From positions 1 through 64,000 of the forward strand of contig JAPLEH010000066.1 in the NCBI GenBank assembly GCA_026391455.1: 64,000 nt of DNA, in the 5' to 3' direction. The stretch is from Bacteroidota bacterium. GTDB lineage: Bacteria > Bacteroidota > Bacteroidia > Chitinophagales > Chitinophagaceae. The notes beneath the pieces are model-generated. The model did no database searches. It had not been told where the DNA came from and saw only the letters and a list, made by a program, of their open reading frames with translations. This document shows, piece after piece, positions 47,259 through 56,830 of the stretch (position 1 is its first letter; each line of letters opens with the position of its first letter). A program made the position numbers and the translations under genes.

Positions 47259-49799
47259 TCAGTTCACCGTATAATTTACTTCACTGCTGATACTGGATAA
47301 ATAAACGGTTCCCTTTGCCGGAAAATATTGGGCAGTTACCCTGTGCTTACCGGTACTGAGTTTAGTAAGCATCAACTGCGCCTCGCCATTTTTACTGAGC
47401 GGCACGAGGTTACCATATTTTTCACCGTCCACAATAAATTGTACTGTACCTGCAGGTAACTCTTTACTGCCTGTCATAGCGGCCTTGCGTGCTACCCTTG
47501 CTGTAAGTTTAACCGAATTAAGCTGACGTTTAATTGGCGGCTCCGCAAATACTTCTGTGTTGGTAGCCCCAGCTTCCAATCTTTGTGTGAGCAGATAGGT
47601 TTTTGCAAACCCGGGGTCACCCGTTACCGCCACATCGAATACACAGCTTTGATTGCGTGTTTTACCGGTTACCGCTGCACAATATAATTTTGCTTCTTTA
47701 ATCGGAAGGGGTTTAACAGGTTTTGTTTCTGGTAATTCACAGGGGGGATTTTCCATTGGCCAGCTACTGATGCTAAACGTTGCCGTGGATGTACCCGGTG
47801 CATAATCAAACAGACTGGTGGCATCTGTAACGCGCCATGCATCAGCAAATTTTTTGTACACTGCGTTATAGCGGTCGTGGGGGTCAGCGGGTTTGGAACC
47901 CAATGAAGATCCATCAGGCAATGCCGGCAGCCAGGTGGAACGAATACCCATAATGCCTTCGGAGGCTGTGGTATGGTATGCATTTACATTGAGGTACCAT
48001 TTACTTTGAGATGCCCACCAGCCCGGTGTAACGATAAGGTTAGTGCCATTGGGAAAAACTATTTCAATACCACCGCCAACACCAGATTTTACTACCCTGC
48101 CTCCATCACCGAGATCAATACCACTTGCGCCCAAAGTGGTGAGCACACCATCAATTCGTAGTTGCATTCCATTCGGATCGGGATTACCATTAATATTGGG
48201 CTGATATGTAACACGGTGTTTACCCACCCGGGCAGCAACGGCCGTGTTAAGGCTTACACAGGTATTCAATCCGGTGTATGCATTCGCAATGGTGAAGCTG
48301 GTGGCTATTGGAGTTTGCCTTGTTTGTACTACAAGACCATCTCCCTGCAGGGCTATAAATTCTCCTGCCCCCTGAAAATCGTAATAGATACCATCAATTG
48401 TTGTGATATGCGGATCGCCTTCATTGGCAGCCATTCCACCGTTTACACGGTCAGTATATGCATCATATCTTGCTGCATCCGGATTGTCCATCGTGCTGTT
48501 TGAATTATCCGGCCATACCGGATGCAATACTCCCTGGAAATAAGTCATTCCTGCGTAATCACCATATTGTATGTCCACCGTACCAGCTGCGGGAGGTGAT
48601 CCGCCCGTACCGGTAGATGTACCATCACTGACTGGTTGATTCACAAAAAAAGTGGGTGTTGCACCCGTGGGGGTAGCCATTGTGGCAAATACCTGCATGG
48701 TGTTATTACCGGGTGAGTTGCGGGAATCAAACCAGGTAACGGCAATATTTCCGGAGAGCGGATTCGATGCGATCCGTGGTAAAAACTGGCTGCGTGTACC
48801 CGGATCATCATTTACCTGTACGGGAGCGCTCCATGTGCCACCATTATCATCGGAGAAACGTACAATAATATTGGTATTATCACTTTCATTGATCAATTCA
48901 TCTGTATACACTAAGTATAAACGTCCGAAATGCGGGCTCATATTAAAACGATCATACGCAAGGCCTGCTTCGGCATCTATGGAGCGCACATTTTGTGCAG
49001 GAATAAAATCGAAACCACCCACATTGCTGGTAGTGGCCACCACGGATGCACCAAAATTACCGGGGCCCAAACCATCAGCATCTGTATTCACCCGAATGGA
49101 TACAGGCCCCTCGCCTCCCGTAGGCGTTTGACAAACCTGACATACAGCACCGCTCGGCGCGATCGCAATATCACCATAACTGCAGCCGTTTGTTCCCGGT
49201 ATTGTTTGCAAGGGATTAAAAGCACCTACCATACCCAGACCGGTTACAAGAGCACCTCTGGCTACCATTTGGTTGCTTTGGTTCCATACCACCCATACTG
49301 AACCAGCAGCAGCAGCGATTGTGGGCTGATCCACGCTCGCAGGTCCAAACGTGGCCAGTGTGGTGAAGGTAGCACCACCATCTATACTTTGCAGTACAAT
49401 GATATTGGAGGCTGACGCGTCAATATAGGAAAGAAAGAGATTGCCAAATTCATCCCATGCAAGTGTGGGGTCGCAACAGGCCGCAGGACCCTGGCCAGCA
49501 TCACCATCAGCGATGGTTCGGTCTGCAGGGTCTGGATAGGTCCAGGTGGCACCACCATCTGTACTGCGGGATGCATAGAGACCGGGGCCGGAATTATTGC
49601 ATGCACAGAAAAGTTGTAGTTTGTTGGTGGGGTTCTTAATGATCGAACATTCATTCTGGTAGTTCGCAAGTTTCGAAGTATTCACATCGGTACCCGAATT
49701 GATTTGTGTTCGGGCCGGTTGTAAACTAAAAACAAGTGAACAGGCGGTTAGTGCCGCTGCCTTTATCAGGAAGCGGAGTACATCAGTGTTGGTATGCAT
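47259..49799 (-). CDS. Secreted sialidase-like (BNR) protein with von Willebrand D domain
   Basis: The 846-residue secreted protein starts with a signal sequence (LRFLIKAAALTACSLVFSLQ). Asp-box repeats SRSTDGGATW, LQSIDGGATF and FSDDNGGTW mark a six-bladed beta-propeller of the BNR/sialidase type up to about residue 450. GDPHITTIDGIYYDFQGAGEF at about 461-481 opens a von Willebrand factor type D domain, most familiar from animal proteins and found sporadically in bacteria. The C-terminal 90 residues form an Ig-like domain (AGTVQFIVDGEKYGNLVPLS). Cys-rich in the D domain. It overlaps or abuts the nuclease-like gene upstream. Confidence 0.87.
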   Translation of the reverse strand: MHTNTDVLRFLIKAAALTACSLVFSLQPARTQINSGTDVNTSKLANYQNECSIIKNPTNKLQLFCACNNSGPGLYASRSTDGGATWTYPDPADRTIADGDAGQGPAACCDPTLAWDEFGNLFLSYIDASASNIIVLQSIDGGATFTTLATFGPASVDQPTIAAAAGSVWVVWNQSNQMVARGALVTGLGMVGAFNPLQTIPGTNGCSYGDIAIAPSGAVCQVCQTPTGGEGPVSIRVNTDADGLGPGNFGASVVATTSNVGGFDFIPAQNVRSIDAEAGLAYDRFNMSPHFGRLYLVYTDELINESDNTNIIVRFSDDNGGTWSAPVQVNDDPGTRSQFLPRIASNPLSGNIAVTWFDSRNSPGNNTMQVFATMATPTGATPTFFVNQPVSDGTSTGTGGSPPAAGTVDIQYGDYAGMTYFQGVLHPVWPDNSNSTMDNPDAARYDAYTDRVNGGMAANEGDPHITTIDGIYYDFQGAGEFIALQGDGLVVQTRQTPIATSFTIANAYTGLNTCVSLNTAVAARVGKHRVTYQPNINGNPDPNGMQLRIDGVLTTLGASGIDLGDGGRVVKSGVGGGIEIVFPNGTNLIVTPGWWASQSKWYLNVNAYHTTASEGIMGIRSTWLPALPDGSSLGSKPADPHDRYNAVYKKFADAWRVTDATSLFDYAPGTSTATFSISSWPMENPPCELPETKPVKPLPIKEAKLYCAAVTGKTRNQSCVFDVAVTGDPGFAKTYLLTQRLEAGATNTEVFAEPPIKRQLNSVKLTARVARKAAMTGSKELPAGTVQFIVDGEKYGNLVPLSKNGEAQLMLTKLSTGKHRVTAQYFPAKGTVYLSSISSEVNYTVN

Positions 49800-49804
49800 G
49801 ATGG

Positions 49805-50302
49805 TTATTTTTGAGTGTTCCAAATGCCAAGCTTCGCACGCCTGGCTTCAAGTTGGGCGGATTCCATTTCGCCGTATTTGAAGTCGAAGTTTTTGTCTCG
49901 TTGAGCAAGGCCAGCCCGCAATAGCTCGATAGCCACTTCTTTTATGCCTTTATCAGGATCATCCGTATAAAGCCGAACCAATAATTCATTGTCTTTGGTA
50001 CGGCCTTCCAGTCTGATGCGGCAATTCGTTTGTAAAACCAGTTCTTTTACAAACTTTGTGGAAGCCACTCTGCTTTTGTCAGGTATAATGAGGCCCACCA
50101 ACCGGATATTATAAGATCCCGAATCATAGGAGAACTGCATCTGGGTGGGGCTTTTTACTTCTGTGATCTTTCCATAGATTGAATCACCATCGGTACGGAT
50201 AGTAAAGCTGGTAAAAAATAGCAGCAGGCCAATCGCACAGATACCCGAAGTTATCCCTGCGAAGGAAAATGCAAGCCTTTTTTGAGTTGATTGATTTGCC
50301 AT
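49805..50302 (-). CDS. Membrane-anchored staphylococcal-nuclease-fold protein
   Basis: A start at 50302 gives a 165-residue product with one hydrophobic helix (LAFSFAGITSGICAIGLLLFF), then a SNase-like OB fold: YNIRLVGLIIPDKSRVASTK, ELLVRLYTDDPDKGIKEVAI, ELLRAGLAQRD and EARRAKLGIWN. In active SNase the calcium Asp-40 and catalytic Glu-43 are in GIDTPE; here that loop reads GLIIPDK, so the calcium Asp is gone and Glu has become Asp. Activity is doubtful. Its stop is 6 bases from the sialidase-like start, suggesting coupling. Confidence 0.82.
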   Translation of the reverse strand: MANQSTQKRLAFSFAGITSGICAIGLLLFFTSFTIRTDGDSIYGKITEVKSPTQMQFSYDSGSYNIRLVGLIIPDKSRVASTKFVKELVLQTNCRIRLEGRTKDNELLVRLYTDDPDKGIKEVAIELLRAGLAQRDKNFDFKYGEMESAQLEARRAKLGIWNTQK

Positions 50303-50623
50303 AACTATCACATTTGTTGTTGTGTCTGAACGAATGTACACTTATTGCAAACGGATACAATACTCATTTCGTGGTATATTTCGGAACAAAACACATGAAA
50401 AAGCATTATACGGAGGATACTGCTTAGTAGCAGGTATAGACTATTACTTATTTCACATAAGCATAATGCAGTACTTCCCACATGATCTGCTAAATCACTT
50501 CAATAACTGAATACGTTCGTTAGAGCAGTATGAAAAGTTAAAGGGGATTTTGTACAGTATGTTACCCTTACAGTTTATCTTATACAATTGTATGCTCAAC
50601 TCCTTTGCTGTAAGAGGTGAAGG

Positions 50624-51160
50624 TTATAGCAGCACAATATGAAATGCATTATTAGCTAATATCCAGATAGATGAAAAAAGCAATACAGAAATTACTGTGC
50701 GGAGTAAAAAAGGGCGTGAATACTTTTCCTCTCTGATACTTTTATACAAAAAAAATAAATGCAAACTTACAACAAGCAAAGGCAGTGTGAATACACCCAA
50801 CTGAAAGGAAGCACTGATCCGTCCGAGGTCATTTGCATGACGTATATTCATAATACCTGATAACAATTCAAGGTAAAATGAAGAAAACAGGAAGGGAAAT
50901 AATAATTGAGAATGGGTCCTGCGGATCAGGAGGTAAATAACCGCAGATTGAAGAAGAGTCACGAACGGTCCGGTGGCACTTATGAGCGTGTAATGCCATT
51001 CTTTTCGATAAAACCCTTCCAGTGGATACGCTTTGTTCAACGTCATCTGCATAGCATATCCCAGCCCCTCCCCTGTTATCCAGTGTGTAAACTCATGTAT
51101 TATAAACGTGAATACAACAGCAAGGAGGGAAAGCAGCAGGAACTTGATGTTATTTTGCAA
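50624..51160 (-). CDS. Membrane protein with HEFTH motif (M50-like)
   Basis: A 178-residue membrane protein with five or six hydrophobic segments. The first helix contains HEFTH (His22-Glu23-His26), the zinc-binding HExxH motif. ISATGPFVTLLQSA at 60-73 resembles the glycine-proline segment of M50 site-2 proteases, and NIRHANDLGRIS (Asn110-Asp111) could provide the third ligand. The family is probably a DUF3267-like peptidase. The substrate is unknown. It is isolated by spacers of about 280-320 bases on both sides. Confidence 0.72.
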   Translation of the reverse strand: MQNNIKFLLLSLLAVVFTFIIHEFTHWITGEGLGYAMQMTLNKAYPLEGFYRKEWHYTLISATGPFVTLLQSAVIYLLIRRTHSQLLFPFLFSSFYLELLSGIMNIRHANDLGRISASFQLGVFTLPLLVVSLHLFFLYKSIREEKYSRPFLLRTVISVLLFSSIWILANNAFHIVLL

Positions 51161-51480
51161 GATGAATCAGTTGGTTTGAATTACTATTAAACAGAAGAAT
51201 GTGTAGCAATCTAAATGTACAAAAAAGCCTGTAAACAACGTGCGACAGTCAAAATGTTCTTCCCATCTGTTTGGAAGACTGATTAAACTCATTCATATCT
51301 GCTCAATCCTTGAAAGTATGGCATAGAATACCTGAACCCTTTTGTAAATCGGAATCCCCATCTGTCATTGAATAGTCTGTAATTAACATGAAGAATCCTG
51401 GATTTTGATGTCGTGTCATTTCCCTGTTAATATTATTTATCGTCAAAGCAATGTCAGATTATATAGGCAAGAAAACTATT
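51161..51480. other. Spacer between the HEFTH protein and the acetyltransferase
   Basis: Nothing coding was found. The stretch is AT-rich, without clear hairpins. Confidence 0.4.
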
Positions 51481-51933
51481 TTACACCAGCTTTTTACCAA
51501 AACAAATACTCAACTCATTGCCGATATAAGGTTCGAAATTCGGGATGACCTGGTACCTGTGTTTCTCATAGAGTCGGATGGCTTCGGTTTGAATGGTACC
51601 CGTTTCAAGTATAAATGAATGAAAGCCGGAGTCGCGGGCCCAGTTTTCCAGTGCTAATAAGATAGCTGCACCCACTCCCCTGCCCCTTAACTTGCTATCC
51701 ACATACATCCGTTTTACTTCAGCGGTGTGGGCATCCACGGGTTTAAAACAGCCACAGCCCACCGGCTGATCACCAATATAGGCTATTACCACCGTGTTCA
51801 ATTCGGTCATCACATTGTATTGATCAAATTCTTCCTGGCTGGAGCCATATAGCGTTTTCAATTCCTTGTCTAATCGGGTGGTGAGTTGGATAAAATGGAT
51901 ATCGGATGAATGGGTTCGTTCGATGCGGATCAT
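51481..51933 (-). CDS. GNAT-family N-acetyltransferase
   Basis: A 150-residue GNAT protein. VIAYIGDQPVGCGCFKPVD is the central beta-strand pair, AEVKRMYVDSKLRGRGVGAAILLALENW (split) contains the acetyl-CoA pyrophosphate loop RGRGVG, and ILETGTIQTEAIRLYEKH is motif B. It is a general GNAT of the kind that acetylates small amines; the acceptor is unknown. Confidence 0.92.
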   Translation of the reverse strand: MIRIERTHSSDIHFIQLTTRLDKELKTLYGSSQEEFDQYNVMTELNTVVIAYIGDQPVGCGCFKPVDAHTAEVKRMYVDSKLRGRGVGAAILLALENWARDSGFHSFILETGTIQTEAIRLYEKHRYQVIPNFEPYIGNELSICFGKKLV

Positions 51934-52010
51934 TCAGTTTAAATTTATACCATGAAGCGAATTGTTGTTGAAGTATGCCTGTTTATCGTGTGGTGAAGGA
52001 ATGCCAATAA

Positions 52011-52457
52011 TCACGCTGTGGTGGATGTATCTGCTTGCGAAGTTTCAGCAAATTCATCGATAATATTGGCGCCGGCCAATTTCGCTTTTCGATGCATACG
52101 GTAATCCAGCAGCACCGACCAGAAATAAAGTACTACAAAAATGGTAAGAGGTACCATAAACAGCACATTATTAAAACCTGTAATCGAGAAAGTCATCAGC
52201 AGGTAGATCAGGGGAAGCAGGAGCAGCAGGAATAACAGTAATTCGATCGCCATTTTCCATCCTCCCCCCTTCTTTTGAGGAATAAAGAGGAGCACCAGCA
52301 GGGCAAAATCGGCCAGGCCCAGGAAGAGCATCATGAGGGGCTCAGCGGTAAAAATGCCCACTACCAGCAATAATCCCATTGGCACAGCTACCAGCGACCC
52401 CTGTAAAAAGATAAACAGGTAGGCAAAAATGGCGAATATGCGGATGATGGAGCTCAT
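52011..52457 (-). CDS. Hypothetical membrane protein
   Basis: A 148-residue protein with about four hydrophobic segments (IRIFAIFAYLFIFLQGSLVA, LLVVGIFTAEPLMMLFLGLA, AIELLLFLLLLLPLIYLLMT and VLFMVPLTIFVVLYFW) and a short cytoplasmic tail (MHRKAKLAGANIIDEF). No family is recognised. It lies 43 bases downstream of the secreted-protein gene start side, same strand, possibly in one transcript. Confidence 0.8.
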   Translation of the reverse strand: MSSIIRIFAIFAYLFIFLQGSLVAVPMGLLLVVGIFTAEPLMMLFLGLADFALLVLLFIPQKKGGGWKMAIELLLFLLLLLPLIYLLMTFSITGFNNVLFMVPLTIFVVLYFWSVLLDYRMHRKAKLAGANIIDEFAETSQADTSTTA

Positions 52458-52500
52458 GGTTGGATGGTAATGTGCGTCACTTTAAGACCCAGTTCGAAAC

Positions 52501-53178
52501 TTAATCATTTTTTTTGACTTCCACCTGTTCAAAAATTTTGGCAGCAAATAAATTAAGAAAATTATCTTGTTCAAATTTATAAGTTGGGTCATTGTATTGA
52601 ATTGAGATCATCAAAGAGTAACCTCTTTTAAGCTTTTCTGAAAAAAAAACAAGATCAAACCGGCTCTGGTTTAACTGCGGTGTTTTTCTATAAAAACGCG
52701 TATGCAGTATATACGCATTTGTGTTTCCTGCTAATTTGTATGTATAAACTGAGTCCTTATAATTTTCTTCAAAAACTCTGTCAGGATTGTTGCGGTAGTT
52801 TGCCAATACTGAATCTTTTACTTCGTCAAGTGTCTTGCCTGGCCAGTTGAGCAGAAATAATCCAGTTAACAAAGGCCGGCTATTATATTGCTCCGGAAAA
52901 TACAAACCAGATGCATCAAAAGCCATTTCAACAATATTTCCTAATGCACCAAGTTCGATCCAAGCTGAAGGAATCTTAAAGGAAACAGAAGCATGTTCAA
53001 CTGTTTTTAATTTTTGCCAGCTTATATCAGGGGATTTATCAAACACACCAGATTTGAATGCTTCAAAATAAATAGGAAACATTTTGATCGCAATTGAATC
53101 TGGAGAAACCTTTGGTATTACTTGTGCTTGAATATGAAAAGATATAACCGCAAAAAATACTGTTGTCAACAACTTCAT
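52501..53178 (-). CDS. Secreted hypothetical protein
   Basis: A 225-residue protein with a signal peptide (LLTTVFFAVISFHIQAQ). The mature part has no cysteines of note and no recognised motif; KIPSAWIELGALGNIVEMAF resembles DUF-type fold elements in Bacteroidota, but I cannot name a family. It is 43 bases upstream of the membrane protein gene on the same strand. Confidence 0.75.
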   Translation of the reverse strand: MKLLTTVFFAVISFHIQAQVIPKVSPDSIAIKMFPIYFEAFKSGVFDKSPDISWQKLKTVEHASVSFKIPSAWIELGALGNIVEMAFDASGLYFPEQYNSRPLLTGLFLLNWPGKTLDEVKDSVLANYRNNPDRVFEENYKDSVYTYKLAGNTNAYILHTRFYRKTPQLNQSRFDLVFFSEKLKRGYSLMISIQYNDPTYKFEQDNFLNLFAAKIFEQVEVKKND

Positions 53179-53424
53179 GAATGTAAATTTTCAAATCAAC
53201 AATAAAAATAAAGAAAATCCGGCCAAATTTTTTCCGCCTTTGTTGGTGTTGCGAGCAGATAGTAAGTTGGCAAAAACTTTTTGCGCTGCTCTAATCAGCA
53301 CGCAAGACGCAGTTTACCTGCCGAAAGGCATGGCAACAGTATGCTGCATTCTGCAATTTTTCTGCAGAAACCAAGTTAGTGGATATGGCCTATGTAGATG
53401 TTGCCTGCATTTCGGCATGAAAAC

Positions 53425-53456
53425 AACCATTCACTTTTCACTATTCACTTTTCACT
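53425..53456. repeat. TTCAC low-complexity repeat
   Basis: TTCACTTTTCACTATTCACT is repeated over about 30 bases directly beyond the phosphoesterase stop. A short-period intergenic repeat of the same flavour as those at 61245 and 62700. Confidence 0.6.
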
Positions 53457-55088
53457 CCCCCCGCCCCTCTTCTTTGCTGCAATCATCTCCACCACCTCTT
53501 GTACGTACGATTTCAGATCGCCTCTGGTCTTAATAGCATTGAACTGAGATTGAATAGCGGTTAATGCTTTTGTATCATGGCCTATAAGTTCCAGGTGAAT
53601 TTTATGCAGTATGCCCATCGCACCGATCAGGTTGCCGGACTCCGGTAGCAATTCCTGTTCTTTTGCTGCGAGTTGTTCGGGTGTAAGCGTGGGCCTTTTA
53701 GCGAGAGATGCATTACCGGATACAGGGTCAGGCAGATTGGTGGGGCAATCTGTTCTTGCGGTTGACAAAGATAGATTTGCCAGCACATTGTTAGCATGTT
53801 TATCGCGTTCGGTGAGTTGAAGAGAATGTTGATCGGTGCCGAATAATTTGCTGAGTGTGGCGATCACCGAAGAATGATCGTATTGGGTACTGTCCACCGT
53901 TCCTTTAGGAATAAATGGTGATATCAGCAAGGCAGGTATGCGTACACCCAGGTTATCAAATAGAAAACCGTATTTGCTCAATGAATCTTTTTCGCCATAG
54001 ACCGGACTGCCATCTGCGGGCATTACGGCTGGAGGTGGCGGTACGGAATCATAAAATCCACCGTGTTCATCATAGATTACAAAGAGGAGGCTATCTTCCC
54101 ATAAAGGGGAATTGCGGATCGTCTCGTATACAAATTTCAACAGTGCTTCTCCCCCGTATACATCATCCATCGGGTGCTGGGATGAGCCTCCTACATAGGT
54201 ATCTACCCGGAGATTTCCATAGTGGGGCTCGATAAATGTGTATTGATATTCGTAAGGCTTATTAAGGTCTTTTGGAAAATATTCTTTGATCCCATACCAG
54301 GAATCGAGGCCGATACCGGTTAAGGAGCCCACCTGCGGAATCCAACCCAGGCCCAATGCGCCATCACCTTTTGACGGATCATCTGCAAAATCACTGGCAC
54401 AGAAACTGGAAGAAAGTGGATTCCACGTAGCATCGCAATCATTGTAAATTCTGTATTTCAATCCTGCATCATCGAAGTGCTGAAAGATGGATCTTTTGGG
54501 AGCCTGAAAACCATGACCCGGTATCTGCCAGGTTGTGATCTGCTTCATAGTGGGGCTGCAGTCCATCCCGTTGGAAGAGGCATTGTGCAGAAAAAAGCGG
54601 TTGGGCCAGGTGGGACCAGGTATGGAAGAAAACCAACGATCGCAATAGGCAAACTCACGGGCAAGGGTATGCGTAACGGGCAACTGATCCGATGAAAAGA
54701 ACTTCATAATATCTCCATAATGATCAGCAGTGGGTGGATGTGGATTATCCTCATCGGTATTGAGTACATAATTGGCGACAAAGGCAGTGCCGTTTGGAAA
54801 ATCGTTTGGAAAATCCTGTCGTGGGTAGGGTCCCAATGGTGCATTAATCGGGGGCACAGCAGGCGGATCGGGCAAAGCTGGATTGGTGAGTTGCATCAGC
54901 ACATCCGTCAGTTCATGACTGGGGTCGGTAGTCATGGACACAGGTGCCGGTGTGGATTGATTATATACGGCACCCTGATAGGTATTGCTGCCGGTCATTT
55001 TTTCCGGGTGCAGTCCGCCCAACATAAGATCGAAAGAGCGGTTTTCGAGCATGAGGACGAATACGTGTTTGATGGTGGATGAAGGCAT
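53445..55088 (-). CDS. Phospholipase C-type phosphoesterase (PF04185)
   Basis: The 547-residue enzyme belongs to the alkaline-phosphatase-superfamily phosphoesterases. HVFVLMLENRSFDLMLGG gives the metal-binding Glu-Asn and the nucleophile region, IPGPTWPNRFFLHNASSNGM lies near the active site, LLFVIYDEHGGFYDSVPPPP contains metal-binding Asp and His, and ISPFIPKGTVDSTQYDHSSV the final His. Relatives hydrolyse phosphatidylcholine or related esters. No signal peptide is evident at the N-terminus (MPSSTIKHVF), unlike most family members, which are exported by the Tat route. Confidence 0.9.
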   Translation of the reverse strand: MPSSTIKHVFVLMLENRSFDLMLGGLHPEKMTGSNTYQGAVYNQSTPAPVSMTTDPSHELTDVLMQLTNPALPDPPAVPPINAPLGPYPRQDFPNDFPNGTAFVANYVLNTDEDNPHPPTADHYGDIMKFFSSDQLPVTHTLAREFAYCDRWFSSIPGPTWPNRFFLHNASSNGMDCSPTMKQITTWQIPGHGFQAPKRSIFQHFDDAGLKYRIYNDCDATWNPLSSSFCASDFADDPSKGDGALGLGWIPQVGSLTGIGLDSWYGIKEYFPKDLNKPYEYQYTFIEPHYGNLRVDTYVGGSSQHPMDDVYGGEALLKFVYETIRNSPLWEDSLLFVIYDEHGGFYDSVPPPPAVMPADGSPVYGEKDSLSKYGFLFDNLGVRIPALLISPFIPKGTVDSTQYDHSSVIATLSKLFGTDQHSLQLTERDKHANNVLANLSLSTARTDCPTNLPDPVSGNASLAKRPTLTPEQLAAKEQELLPESGNLIGAMGILHKIHLELIGHDTKALTAIQSQFNAIKTRGDLKSYVQEVVEMIAAKKRGGGSEK

Positions 55089-55291
55089 TGTAAATAGTTT
55101 GGTGCTTTAAGATAGCGAAACAATTTAAAGAATGTTGGCGGTAATTAACAGGGGAAAAGGTAATAATTTTGATAAACCCCTTGAACCAGTAATGAAGTTC
55201 CGAATCAACTCAAAGCCCCCGGAATATAAGTTAACTATCCTGACTCAAAATGCTTTTATAACAGTAAATCCAATCTTAGACATATCATCGT

Positions 55292-55753
55292 TTAATCAGA
55301 TGCGGCACCATAAATAAATAGTGAAGGCATACCCTCGTTCAGCAAAATAAAGGCATAGCCCCAATAGACCACGTAAAAAGGGATACCTGTTTTCCCAGGA
55401 TAATAGTAGATTTTTGTCTTTTCTGTGATAAACTGTTTAATTAAGGATTTGTATTTTACCTGTTCTTCTTTAAGTCTTTTTTCTTTTTCAGGGGACAATA
55501 TTAACCCTGCAGTAGGGTCTCCCCGAAAGTCCAGGCCGGAATTAATTTCTTCCCAAAATGCTGCTTCGGTATAGCTAATTTGTTCGTACTCTCCGGGGCG
55601 TATATCTTTATAAATCGTTTTTAGTTCGGCATACACATCCTCCAGCGTGTTACATTTTTCAATCAGATCGATTTCAAGGGAAATTTGATAATTGTACCCG
55701 TACATCAACTTTTTCAATCTGTCTAACGTATCCTGAAAGGGACTTTTTGCCAT
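55292..55753 (-). CDS. Hypothetical protein
   Basis: A 153-residue soluble protein. It looks helical in the N-terminal third (DTLDRLKKLMYGYNYQISLEIDLIEKCNTLEDVYAELKTI, split), with a beta hairpin near GKTGIPFYVVYWGYAFILL. It has no signal peptide and no known motif to me. The spacer to the next gene is about 90 bases. Confidence 0.75.
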   Translation of the reverse strand: MAKSPFQDTLDRLKKLMYGYNYQISLEIDLIEKCNTLEDVYAELKTIYKDIRPGEYEQISYTEAAFWEEINSGLDFRGDPTAGLILSPEKEKRLKEEQVKYKSLIKQFITEKTKIYYYPGKTGIPFYVVYWGYAFILLNEGMPSLFIYGAASD

Positions 55754-55843
55754 TGGGTTTTAATTCAATTTAAATTCTTTTTTTGTAAAATTTAAATACG
55801 AAAAAGCACTTTTAATTGTTCTGACAAAATTCATTCAAACATT

Positions 55844-56710
55844 TTAATTCACTAATTCAATTTTTAAAACCATCTTAATAGTCACAGTAATTTCAACCGT
55901 ATACGTTTTCATATCTGATGAAGACCCATATCGCATTCGCAGGTTGAGCAAATTCGTCATGGTAGCCTCCAGTATTTGCCCGGTAGTGTTATTTACTTTT
56001 GTTGTTATTTTAAACGACTCAACGCCCCAAAACACATTCACTTTATTGCCGTCCCCTTCTCGTATAAACTGGATATTATTGAACTTTTCAAATGTTTTCT
56101 TACCCACGGTATCCATCAGCGGGGTTATGCAAAGAGAAGGAGGTGGAGAAAAATCAGTTTCCACCACCACATATTCTTTGTTACGTTCAATCAGTTTTTG
56201 TGTGACCTGTAAACAATCTGTGCCATACAAAACTTCGATACTGTCTGCAAAGTTTCCCTTTCGTAGCTTTTCATTCATAAACACAGGTGTTTGCGCAGTC
56301 AATTGTTGCGCGTTTAATGCAGGGGCTATTGCTACATAAAAGGTATTTAAATCAGTGATCTCCCCTGTCATGGCAGGAACGGTGAGCTTCGGGAGCAGTA
56401 CTTTCCCCTTGGGAGAAAGTGATATGTTATAGGGTTCTATTTGCTGAGCAATACTGTCCAGGCGCACGGTATCCTTTCCGGAGATGATCATTTTATTGAG
56501 CCAGTTCACCTTTTCTGAAAAAAAGCGACCGGTTTTTACCACCACATGATGGGAAACAGATACGGACTGGCTGGTGAATTTATCATTCCGGTATACATCG
56601 GTGGTAAGGCGGTAAGTAAATTGCTCGCCTTTTTTATAATCCCTGAACCTGATTGTTTGGCCGTAGGTCGTTACAGAAAGAAAACAAAGAATGACGAATA
56701 TCAATTTCAT
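55844..56710 (-). CDS. Secreted hypothetical protein
   Basis: A 288-residue protein with a signal peptide (LIFVILCFLSVTTYGQ). The mature sequence begins TIRFRDYKKGEQFTYRLTTD and closes with MKTYTVEITVTIKMVLKIEL; it is mostly beta-strand by pattern. LQVTQKLIERNKEYVVVETD and the threonine-rich end resemble Bacteroidota secreted families with DUF6263-like features, but this is weak. It lies 120 bases downstream of 56831-57541, on the same strand, which has a similar general layout. Confidence 0.75.
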   Translation of the reverse strand: MKLIFVILCFLSVTTYGQTIRFRDYKKGEQFTYRLTTDVYRNDKFTSQSVSVSHHVVVKTGRFFSEKVNWLNKMIISGKDTVRLDSIAQQIEPYNISLSPKGKVLLPKLTVPAMTGEITDLNTFYVAIAPALNAQQLTAQTPVFMNEKLRKGNFADSIEVLYGTDCLQVTQKLIERNKEYVVVETDFSPPPSLCITPLMDTVGKKTFEKFNNIQFIREGDGNKVNVFWGVESFKITTKVNNTTGQILEATMTNLLNLRMRYGSSSDMKTYTVEITVTIKMVLKIELVN

Positions 56711-56830
56711 AGATAAGTTGTAGGTGGAGAAATGGGCCGGATAAAATCGGGAACCGGTATTTGCCTGGGATAAAGTTACAAAAGTTGGAAGATTTGATCG
56801 ATGCTGCAGAAAATAGTCTTGATGTTCCCC

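Noticed and set aside
50322-50510. 62-codon plus-strand frame between the nuclease-like and HEFTH genes
   Set aside because: No coding signature; probable chance frame.
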